The notes below the pieces were generated by a model, which had not been told where the DNA came from, ran no database searches, and worked only from the letters and a program-made list of their open reading frames with translations. Of a stretch of DNA of 5,703 nucleotides, positions 1 through 4,960 are shown piece by piece. The stretch's first letter is position 1, and every line of letters begins with the position of its first letter. The position numbers and the translations under genes were made by a program. The stretch lies in contig CAMAFU010000132.1 of NCBI GenBank assembly GCA_945833725.1, positions 1-5,703 on the forward strand, written 5' to 3'. Source of the stretch: an uncultured Treponema sp. Lineage in GTDB: Bacteria; Spirochaetota; Spirochaetia; Treponematales; Treponemataceae.

Positions 1-7
1 GATAGTA

Positions 8-96
8 GGGGCGGCGAAGCCGTTCGTAAGCAGCTTTGCTGCGTCGAATGAAGCGACAGCGCAACCCCGAATAGCCTGTTTTTTGCGAAGCAAAAA
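8..96. repeat. Cluster of small hairpins downstream of the leftward operon
   Basis: This non-coding stretch contains several short perfect inverted repeats in a row: CGGC-GAA-GCCG (12-22), GCAGC-TTT-GCTGC (30-42), GTCG-7 nt-CGAC (43-57) and TTTTTGC-GAA-GCAAAAA (80-96). GGGG at 8-11 can pair with CCCC at 65-68, closing the first three into a cloverleaf-like junction. Two hairpins contain the heptamer GCGAAGC (14-20 and 85-91), known from biophysical work as an unusually stable DNA mini-hairpin. It lies directly after the stop codon of the leftward operon, so it may protect or end that transcript, but no T-tract follows any stem on the minus strand, so it is not a standard intrinsic terminator. 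It may instead be a member of an interspersed repeat family. It is not a tRNA: stem lengths and conserved loops do not fit. Confidence 0.55.
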
Positions 97-109
97 GCCG
101 CCCATAAAC

Positions 110-1303
110 CTAATAGTTATCCCATTTAAAATCATCAAAATCTTTTATTTGAACCTGAAATGAATTTCTGAAATATTTTTCCAGGTTTTGAATGGAAAGG
201 GGCGAAAGGTTTTTGTAGTTGGGGTTTAAGTAAATATAGGCAGAATAAAGGCTTTTGTAGTATTTTGAGCGGGTGCTGTTGTCGTCGATAAAAATAATTC
301 CTGCCAGATTCCGGCTTACAGTATCTACGGTAATTTCGTTGTTTTTGTATATATCCGAAAAATCTTGGGCCGGCTCTTTTATTTTTGAAAGCTCCATAAA
401 AGTTCGCCTGCTTAAAGAACGATAAAAAATATTGTTAAACCAGCCGAAATCAACAGTTTCTGCATTGAACCAGGGATTTTTTACCATTGTAATCATGGAA
501 TAGCTGGTGTCTAAAAGTTTACTGCCGTAGTCCAAAAATTTATATTTATAAGCTTGTGCCATAGCAAAAGGTGAATATTCTTTTACAAGAGAAATTTCGC
601 TGGTCCAGTTTATTTTAAAGTTGAAGTGAAGGTCTTTGCCCGAAACATAGCGGACAAAATTTTTTCGTTCCATAACGGCCTTTTTTAAAGTTTCTTCAAT
701 CTCATGGATTTTTGGCGGAAGATTTTTTTTAACTTTTACATAATCCAAAGGAGAAAGGTTTTCCACACCAATCATTATATTGCCGTTTAATTCCCTAAAA
801 GCAAATTCTTCTACATTTTCAAAAATCCGTTCAAAAATCTGCTGGTGTACGCAGTTAAAGGATTTTACATCTGTATAAACAGTGCATTTTGGAAGATTCA
901 GGCGCAAATCAATGTCTATAGTTTCTTTTTGACCGTTCAAGGCAGGAATGCTTTTGGGATGGTCGCAGATTTTAAGTTTGTTTGTATAGGAAGTTGAAAA
1001 AAAATCGGAAAATTGACCGTAAAAATCAAGGGCAACAAGTTCGCTGTAAGGGCCTGCCCATCCACTGTCGCCGGCTTCTCCAAGATTTTTAACTCTTTCG
1101 GCAATAATTTCCAGCTCGTCGGGGAAAGCTGAATATTTTTTTTTAAGCCTGGAAAGCCTGTTCATAAAGTTGAAGGCAAACATATTCAAGGGGTAGCGGT
1201 TAAGTGGGCGAATACATTTGTTTGAGTTTTTTTTGTTTTTTATGACTTTTTTAATGCCGAAAATGTCAAAAATGATTTTTTCAAGATTTTCCACATCAGT
1301 CAT
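110..1303 (-). CDS. Unrecognised protein with a PD-(D/E)XK nuclease-like motif
   Basis: A 397-residue protein of no family I can name. What can be seen: a basic, helix-prone N-terminus (about 1-75), then a Gly-rich turn leading into a helix with YSELVALDFY (86-95, Glu88), a strand ETIDIDLRL (127-135, Asp130/Asp132) and a strand TVYTDVKSF (141-149) containing Asp145-Val-Lys147. Glu, then Asp, then DxK in this order and spacing is the active-site pattern of PD-(D/E)XK nucleases, which cut DNA or RNA with Mg2+; this assignment is inference from the motif. The C-terminal half (about 150-397) is rich in aromatic residues and has no motif I recognise. No signal peptide or membrane segment is evident, so it is probably cytosolic. 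The start is supported by a GGGAGG site 6 bases upstream. The start overlaps the end of the radical SAM gene by 8 bases, so the two proteins are probably made together and may act in one pathway. Confidence 0.85.
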   Translation of the reverse strand: MTDVENLEKIIFDIFGIKKVIKNKKNSNKCIRPLNRYPLNMFAFNFMNRLSRLKKKYSAFPDELEIIAERVKNLGEAGDSGWAGPYSELVALDFYGQFSDFFSTSYTNKLKICDHPKSIPALNGQKETIDIDLRLNLPKCTVYTDVKSFNCVHQQIFERIFENVEEFAFRELNGNIMIGVENLSPLDYVKVKKNLPPKIHEIEETLKKAVMERKNFVRYVSGKDLHFNFKINWTSEISLVKEYSPFAMAQAYKYKFLDYGSKLLDTSYSMITMVKNPWFNAETVDFGWFNNIFYRSLSRRTFMELSKIKEPAQDFSDIYKNNEITVDTVSRNLAGIIFIDDNSTRSKYYKSLYSAYIYLNPNYKNLSPLSIQNLEKYFRNSFQVQIKDFDDFKWDNY

Positions 1304-2288
1304 AAAAATCCTCCCTTCCGTTTAATTCCCGGCAGATAAAGTCGCAGAAAGTACACGGATCATCAGTTTTTCCGGGAATAGGAATGTTTCGCTTTTTTAG
1401 AAGCTTTATTCCTTTGGAAAGGCCTTTTTCATAGCATAAACGAACCATTTTATTTTCGTCTGCATTTTTAAGGATTGTTTCCAGACTGTCGGTTATTTTT
1501 CCAATAAAAAGAGCTTTGTTTTCGTTTGCAAAACCGCAGCAGGGAGCAATGTTTCCTGTAGGGTGAACAAAAAGAATGTTTCCAGGTCCTTTACAAAAAT
1601 CATCTTTAAACCATTTTCTGCTTTTAAAGGCATTTTCGTCTGATGCACAGTATGTAACAGGAGTGCGGAATACGGGAATAAAAATATTTTCTCCCTGAAT
1701 CGAAATAAAGCCGGTGCCTGTTTTTTTATTTATTTTTTTTGAAATTGTGCCGTTTACTTTAGAAGATAAGAGTTCAAGTTTTTTTTCGAAACAGAAATTT
1801 TCGCCGTCCATATTATTTTTTTCTGCCACAGATTGAATTTCCAGCGTATTGCCGTCAAAAATTTTAATTACGGACATACAGAACAAAATCATTTTTTCTG
1901 TGTCCTGATTGTGGTATGAATCCCAGCTCAGTGCAATTTTACCGTCAAAACCGGCATCGTATATTTTTGAAAGTGTTTCTTCCAAATCTTCCTGAGTTTT
2001 CCACCATGCACCGTTTGTAATTATTCTGTCGAACATAAAACCTTCGTCCAGAGCATATTTTATTACGGTAATAAGAAAATCAACATTTAAAAAAGGTTCT
2101 CCCCCGGAAAAACCGACTTTTTCTATTGTGTTTCCAGGAAAATTCCTGCACATTTCCAAGAATTTAACGGCATCATTTGCAGAAAGGTTGGAAGGAGTTT
2201 TGTTTGTAAAGCAGTGGGTGCATCTAAGGTTACAGCTGGAAGTAAGGGCAAAAATTACTTCATCGGGATTAAATTTACATTGTTTCAT
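1296..2288 (-). CDS. Radical SAM protein with SPASM/twitch-like C-terminus
   Basis: A 330-residue radical SAM enzyme. The N-terminus carries the cluster motif CNLRCTHC (19-26, CxxxCxxC) that binds a [4Fe-4S] cluster and cleaves S-adenosylmethionine to a 5'-deoxyadenosyl radical. SGGEPFL (61-67) is the SAM-binding GGEP motif, and TNGAWW (91-96) and SWDSYH (121-126) fit later strands of the partial TIM barrel. The C-terminal part has Cys232, then Gly245-x4-Cys250, Cys251, and finally Cys312-x2-Cys315-x3-Cys319, a layout like the SPASM or twitch domains that hold auxiliary iron-sulfur clusters. Family members often modify peptides (RiPP or sulfatase maturation), but no precursor peptide gene is visible here, so the substrate is unknown. 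I chose the ATG at 2288; a GTG at 2312 would add eight residues (MFCAYNRR) but lies inside the promoter and dyad. It is the first gene of a two-gene operon with the nuclease-like protein. Confidence 0.88.
   Translation of the reverse strand: MKQCKFNPDEVIFALTSSCNLRCTHCFTNKTPSNLSANDAVKFLEMCRNFPGNTIEKVGFSGGEPFLNVDFLITVIKYALDEGFMFDRIITNGAWWKTQEDLEETLSKIYDAGFDGKIALSWDSYHNQDTEKMILFCMSVIKIFDGNTLEIQSVAEKNNMDGENFCFEKKLELLSSKVNGTISKKINKKTGTGFISIQGENIFIPVFRTPVTYCASDENAFKSRKWFKDDFCKGPGNILFVHPTGNIAPCCGFANENKALFIGKITDSLETILKNADENKMVRLCYEKGLSKGIKLLKKRNIPIPGKTDDPCTFCDFICRELNGREDFYD
1310..1315 (-). promoter_or_regulatory. Strong ribosome binding site inside the upstream gene
   Basis: On the minus strand the sequence GGGAGG lies 6 bases before the ATG at 1303-1301, within the last codons of the radical SAM gene. 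It fixes the start of the nuclease-like gene and, with the 8-base overlap (ATGACTGA, start and stop in different frames), points to translational coupling and similar protein yields. Confidence 0.75.
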
Positions 2289-2294
2289 TCTTCT

Positions 2295-2323
2295 ATTATA
2301 CGCACAAAACACGGAAAAATCTA
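2295..2323 (-). promoter_or_regulatory. Putative leftward promoter with leaderless start
   Basis: On the minus strand a perfect TATAAT (2300-2295) ends 6 bases before the ATG at 2288, so transcription would begin at or within a base or two of the start codon. The transcript would then be leaderless, or nearly so. A weak -35 (TAGATT, 2323-2318) sits 17 bases upstream of the -10. No good ribosome binding site precedes this ATG (only AGAAGA, too close), which agrees with a leaderless message. The alternative GTG at 2312 would require a promoter further upstream. Confidence 0.42.
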
Positions 2324-2337
2324 ATGCGTTTTTCCGT
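2311..2337. promoter_or_regulatory. Perfect 9-bp dyad, possible operator
   Basis: ACGGAAAAA (2311-2319) and TTTTTCCGT (2329-2337) form a perfect inverted repeat with a 9-base spacer. Measured from the ATG at 2288 it covers about -23 to -49 of the leftward promoter, including the -35 region, the usual place for a repressor site. No T-tract follows it on either strand, so a terminator is less likely. Which protein would bind is unknown; neither operon protein shows an obvious DNA-binding helix-turn-helix. Confidence 0.45.
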
Positions 2338-2349
2338 CGCGATGGTCAG

Positions 2350-2399
2350 CCCTGTTTTAAATTATTTTTTTTATAATGTACAAGCCATGTGGCACTTTA
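2350..2399 (+). repeat. 50-bp direct repeat, copy 1, with TATAAT box
   Basis: This 50-base segment is identical to 2580-2629, 230 bases further on. It contains an AT-rich run with eight T residues (2365-2372), a perfect TATAAT (2372-2377) and a small inverted repeat GCC-ATGT-GGC (2384-2393). Weaker similarity extends to the left (GTCGCGA at 2336-2342, matching 2564-2570 with a 2-base indel). A clear -35 is missing. It may be a duplicated promoter unit, the first copy driving the structured segment that follows, or the terminal repeat of a small element. Confidence 0.8.
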
Positions 2400-2558
2400 T
2401 GCAGAGTCTGTGCATTATAACTTTATGAGAAAAATTGGGGCGCGAAGGAGCGAATGGTCAGGGCAAAAACATCCTGATTGTGGATGGTGCGCAAGCACCA
2501 TATATATAAATTCCCATGCCACAATCAGCATGTAGTGCTAATAGCACGGTTTTGCACT
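2384..2558 (+). ncRNA. Candidate structured small RNA or folded repeat element
   Basis: About 175 bases between the two 50-bp repeats have no believable reading frame but much base-pairing potential. Visible stems are ATGCA/TGCAT (2399-2403 with 2411-2415), the long interrupted stem 2469-2483 with 2519-2533, and GTGCT-AAT-AGCAC (2535-2547). Transcription from the TATAAT at 2372 would begin near 2384. GGGGC (2437-2441) can pair with GCCCC (2577-2581) just past the end, enclosing the main stems. The 3' end is unclear: only TTTT follows the last hairpin. I cannot match it to a known RNA family (not tRNA, SRP RNA, or a riboswitch I recognise). A non-transcribed mobile repeat explains the structure equally well. 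Confidence 0.35.
2469..2533 (+). other. Long interrupted stem-loop with GCAA tetraloop
   Basis: CTGATTGTGG (2474-2483) is the exact reverse complement of CCACAATCAG (2519-2528). After one C/C mismatch (2473, 2529) the stem continues with ACAT/ATGT (2469-2472 with 2530-2533), giving 14 pairs. Stacked directly inside the left arm is a second hairpin, ATGGTGC-GCAA-GCACCAT (2484-2501), 7 perfect pairs closed by a GNRA-type tetraloop. The other 17 bases (2502-2518) are AT-rich and unpaired. A 14+7 pair arrangement with a GNRA loop is far beyond chance for 65 bases and suggests selection on structure, in RNA or single-stranded DNA. Confidence 0.7.
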
Positions 2559-2561
2559 GAA

Positions 2562-2573
2562 CAGTCGCGACTG
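2562..2573. repeat. Perfect 12-bp palindrome
   Basis: CAGTCGCGACTG is a self-complementary 12-mer just left of the second 50-bp repeat. The corresponding place before the first repeat (2334-2345) holds a degraded form, CCGTCGCGATGG, with the same TCGCGA centre. Its conserved position before both repeats suggests it belongs to the repeat unit; it could be a protein-binding site. Confidence 0.5.
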
Positions 2574-2579
2574 GAAGCC

Positions 2580-2629
2580 CCCTGTTTTAAATTATTTTTT
2601 TTATAATGTACAAGCCATGTGGCACTTTA
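2580..2629 (+). repeat. 50-bp direct repeat, copy 2, with TATAAT box
   Basis: This copy is identical to 2350-2399. Its TATAAT lies at 2602-2607, about 130 bases before the pgk start, so it could serve as an additional upstream pgk promoter with a leader of roughly 125 bases. No recognisable -35 precedes it, as in copy 1. Perfect identity over 50 non-coding bases implies a recent duplication, gene conversion or insertion event. Confidence 0.8.
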
Positions 2630-2645
2630 CTGCTTTACGGCTTTA

Positions 2646-2674
2646 TTGAAATTGTGGCAGGAAATCATTATATT
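2646..2674 (+). promoter_or_regulatory. Probable main pgk promoter
   Basis: TTGAAA (2646-2651) and TATATT (2669-2674) are separated by exactly 17 bases, each matching the sigma-70 consensus at five of six positions. Transcription would start near 2681, giving a leader of about 58 bases before the pgk ATG. It is the best promoter-like sequence in the window and suits a highly expressed glycolytic gene. Confidence 0.6.
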
Positions 2675-2690
2675 TAAACAGTATGTTTTT

Positions 2691-2709
2691 CAGATTTTAA
2701 AAAAATCTG
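2691..2709 (+). other. Leader hairpin upstream of pgk
   Basis: CAGATTTT (2691-2698) pairs perfectly with AAAATCTG (2702-2709) around a 3-base A loop. It lies in the predicted pgk leader, 16 bases before the ribosome binding site, and does not cover it. No T-tract follows, so it is not an attenuator of the classical type; it might stabilise the message 5' end. Confidence 0.4.
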
Positions 2710-2725
2710 TCATGTTCAACAAATC

Positions 2726-2732
2726 AGTGAGG
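2726..2732 (+). promoter_or_regulatory. pgk ribosome binding site that sets the start
   Basis: AGTGAGG lies 6 bases before the ATG at 2739. The open frame extends in-frame to a GTG at 2619, but the 40 extra residues have no ribosome binding site, cover the promoter and leader hairpin, and do not resemble Pgk. Family alignment also begins at MIKTVKDVDL. Confidence 0.8.
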
Positions 2733-2738
2733 TATAAA

Positions 2739-4010
2739 ATGATTAAAACTGTAAAAGATGTTGATTTAAAAGGCAAACGCATCATTATGCGCGTTGATTT
2801 TAACGTTCCTATGAAAGACGGTGTTGTTCAGGACGATACTCGCATTATGGCAGCTCTTCCTACTATAAAATATATCCTGGAACAGAATCCCCGCTCTCTT
2901 GTTCTTATGAGCCATTTAGGCGATCCTAAAAAAGATGTAAAAAAAGCTCAGGAAAAGGCAGAAAAAGCCGGCAAACCATGGACAGATGCCGATGCAGAAA
3001 AATTTATTAACGGCAAAAACCGCATGGCTCCTGTAGTAAAATATTTTTCAGAAAAACTTGGTAAAGAAGTTATATTCCTGCCGGATGCCCTTGGTCAGAA
3101 AAATGCCATCGACTCCCTCCCGGAAGGTGCCGTTGCAATGCTGGAAAACACCCGCTTCCACAAAGAAGAAACATCCAAAGATCCTGCTGAACGGGACATT
3201 ATGGCAAAAGAACTTGCTTCTTACGGCGATATTTTTGTAAACGATGCTTTCGGTACAGCTCACCGCGATCAGGCTTCTACAGCATCCATCGCAAAGTTTA
3301 TGGGATGTGAATCTGTAGGCGGTTTCCTTATGGAAAAAGAAGTAAAATACATTCAGCCAATGGTAGAAAATCCGCCAAAACCTCAGGTTGCAATTATCGG
3401 CGGTGCAAAAGTTTCTTCAAAAATCGCTGTTCTTGAATCTCTCCTTAAAAATGCTTCTGCCCTTATTATTGGCGGCGGTATGGCTTATACATTCCTTAAA
3501 GCTCAGGGCTATTCAGTTGGAAAATCTCTTGTTGAAGACGATTTTATCGACACAGCAAAAAAACTTCTTTCCGATGCGCAGGCAAAAGGCGTAAAAATTG
3601 TTCTTCCTGTTGACCATGTTGGTGCTGCAGAATTCTCTCCGGATGTACAGGCAGTTGCCATTGACAGTATAGATATTCCTGCAGATCTTATGGCTATGGA
3701 TGTAGGTCCAAAAACAGTAGAACTTTACAAAGAAGTTCTTTCTACAGCAAAATCTGTTGTATGGAACGGTCCTGTAGGTGTATTTGAATTTGAAGCCTTT
3801 GCAAAAGGAACAGCTGCCGTTGCTCAGCTTGTTGCAGATGCTACAGGTCGCGGTGCCATGACTGTTGTAGGTGGCGGAGATTCTGTTGCTGCCGTAAACA
3901 AATTTAATCTTGCCGATAAAATGAGCCATGTTTCAACTGGCGGCGGTGCTTCTCTGGAATTCCTTGAAGGAAAAACTTTGCCGGGAATCGCTGTTCTGGC
4001 AACAAAATAA
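2739..4010 (+). CDS. pgk: Phosphoglycerate kinase
   Basis: Glycolytic enzyme, 423 residues, cytosolic: transfers phosphate between 1,3-bisphosphoglycerate and ADP to give 3-phosphoglycerate and ATP. The N-terminal (phosphoglycerate) domain shows RVDFNVP (18-24), DDTRI (Arg35), SHLGDP (58-63), ENTRFH (Arg139) and GTAHR (Arg176). The C-terminal nucleotide domain shows GGAKVSSKI (221-229), GGGMAYTFL (245-253), DVGPKT (321-326), GPVGVFE (344-350), GGGDSVAAV (378-386) and STGGGASLE (399-407). It is somewhat longer than the usual 390-400 residues because of a Lys/Ala-rich insertion of about 20 residues at roughly 64-92. The usual Arg of SHLGRP, which helps bind 3-phosphoglycerate, is Asp62 here. 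All other key residues are present, so it should be active. It is the first gene of an operon: the next gene starts 15 bases after its stop. The codon choice (GCT, GTT, GGC, AAA rich) fits high expression. Confidence 0.98.
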   Translation: MIKTVKDVDLKGKRIIMRVDFNVPMKDGVVQDDTRIMAALPTIKYILEQNPRSLVLMSHLGDPKKDVKKAQEKAEKAGKPWTDADAEKFINGKNRMAPVVKYFSEKLGKEVIFLPDALGQKNAIDSLPEGAVAMLENTRFHKEETSKDPAERDIMAKELASYGDIFVNDAFGTAHRDQASTASIAKFMGCESVGGFLMEKEVKYIQPMVENPPKPQVAIIGGAKVSSKIAVLESLLKNASALIIGGGMAYTFLKAQGYSVGKSLVEDDFIDTAKKLLSDAQAKGVKIVLPVDHVGAAEFSPDVQAVAIDSIDIPADLMAMDVGPKTVELYKEVLSTAKSVVWNGPVGVFEFEAFAKGTAAVAQLVADATGRGAMTVVGGGDSVAAVNKFNLADKMSHVSTGGGASLEFLEGKTLPGIAVLATK

Positions 4011-4025
4011 ATAAAGGGGTTAAAA

Positions 4026-4955
4026 ATGAAGCCAACTTTACTTGTTCTTGCAGCCGGAATGGGAAGCCGCTACGGCGGTGTAAAGCAGATTGATTCTGTT
4101 GGAAAAAACGGTGAATGTCTTTTGGACTATGCAGCATACGACGCAAAGACAGCCGGTTTTGGCAAAGTAGTTTACATAATCAGAAAAGACATCGAAAAAG
4201 ATTTCAGGGAACGGTTATTTGACCGTGTTGCACGGAATTTTGACGCAGAATATGTTTTTCAAACTCCAGATGCCCTTTTAACACCAGAAGAATTTTCTGT
4301 ATTTGAAAAAAGCGGCCGCAAAAAGCCATGGGGTACAATTCACGCAGTTCTTTGCGCACAGAAAGCCATAAATACACCTTTTGCAGTAATTAACGCAGAC
4401 GATTATTACGGAAGAAGTGCCTTTGAAACTTTAGGTAATTATCTTTCTTCAATTTCCAGCACCTGCACGGAACATGCTATGGTTGGCTATACTCTCGGAA
4501 AAACCATGAGCCGCAACGGCTCTGTCAGTCGGGGAGTGGCCAGAACAAAAGACGGTTATCTTGAATCTATCGAAGAAAACACAAAAATTTATTATACTGG
4601 CGAAAATTTCAGTGGCAGCGAAATTGAATCGGACTTAAACGGAAAAATAATAAAAATGACAGGGCAGGAAACCGTAAGCATGAACCTTTTTGGTTTTAGC
4701 CCGGAAGCTTTTAACCGTTTTAACGCCTATTGGGAAAATTTCAAAAAAACATCCCTTAGCGATCCAAAAGCCGAAGCTCTTCTTCCTGTTGCTGCCAGCG
4801 AAATAATAAAAAACGGCGAAGGCAAAATAAAAGTATTTACATCCGAAGAAAGCTGGTTTGGTATGACATATCCAGAAGACAAGCAGGTTGTAAAAGACGA
4901 ACTTACAAAAAAAATCGATTCAGGCTATTATCCTGAAAAACTCTGGGAAAACTGA
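4026..4955 (+). CDS. Sugar-phosphate nucleotidyltransferase-like protein
   Basis: A 309-residue protein of the nucleotidyltransferase (GT-A-like) fold; relatives join a sugar 1-phosphate and an NTP to make an NDP-sugar and pyrophosphate. The N-terminus has the nucleotide-binding loop LAAGMGSRYGGVKQ (8-21), with Arg15 and Lys20 in the expected places. PWGTIHAVLCA (101-111) fits the base-recognition strand, and NADDYYG (123-129) gives the metal-binding Asp pair. Later parts (ARTKDGYL, MNLFGFSPEAF) fit the sugar-binding half. No left-handed beta-helix follows, so it lacks the acyltransferase or oligomer domain of GlmU or GlgC. Sugar and nucleotide cannot be read from sequence; the adjacent mannose-6-phosphate isomerase makes a mannose or other hexose 1-phosphate plausible. 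AGGGG sits 6 bases before the ATG. The gene lies 15 bases after pgk and 5 bases before manA, so all three are probably co-transcribed. Confidence 0.85.
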   Translation: MKPTLLVLAAGMGSRYGGVKQIDSVGKNGECLLDYAAYDAKTAGFGKVVYIIRKDIEKDFRERLFDRVARNFDAEYVFQTPDALLTPEEFSVFEKSGRKKPWGTIHAVLCAQKAINTPFAVINADDYYGRSAFETLGNYLSSISSTCTEHAMVGYTLGKTMSRNGSVSRGVARTKDGYLESIEENTKIYYTGENFSGSEIESDLNGKIIKMTGQETVSMNLFGFSPEAFNRFNAYWENFKKTSLSDPKAEALLPVAASEIIKNGEGKIKVFTSEESWFGMTYPEDKQVVKDELTKKIDSGYYPEKLWEN

Positions 4956-4960
4956 ATCTA

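Noticed and set aside
8..68. Cloverleaf-like fold considered as a tRNA
   Set aside because: The closing stem is only 4 bp, there is no T-loop sequence, no proper anticodon loop and no CCA end; the length is too short.
79..96. Hairpin TTTTTGC-GAA-GCAAAAA as an intrinsic terminator of the leftward operon
   Set aside because: On the minus strand it is followed by ACAGG rather than a T-tract, and its stem is mostly A-T; a terminator role is possible but not supported.
2128..2376. 82-residue plus-strand reading frame
   Set aside because: It is antisense to the radical SAM gene, runs through the dyad and the first repeat, lacks a ribosome binding site and resembles no family.
2387..2428. Short frames starting ATG TGG CAC TTT in both 50-bp repeats (here and at 2617-2649)
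   Set aside because: The 13 and 10 codon frames share only their first four codons, because of the repeat, and have no ribosome binding site.
2415..2531. 38-codon minus-strand frame through the folded segment, considered as a peptide or RiPP precursor
   Set aside because: There is no ribosome binding site, and its sequence is dictated by the stem-loop arms; no leader/core pattern is seen.
2384..2558. CRISPR array or known riboswitch in the central gap
   Set aside because: There are only two repeat copies 230 bases apart, not regularly spaced short repeats, and no recognisable riboswitch consensus.
2619..2738. 40-residue N-terminal extension of Pgk
   Set aside because: It begins at a GTG without a ribosome binding site, covers the likely promoter and leader hairpin, and is absent from the family; the ATG at 2739 has a good site.
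3048..4146. Several frames on both strands inside pgk and the start of the next gene
   Set aside because: They are shadows of strongly conserved Pgk and nucleotidyltransferase codons and have no features of their own.
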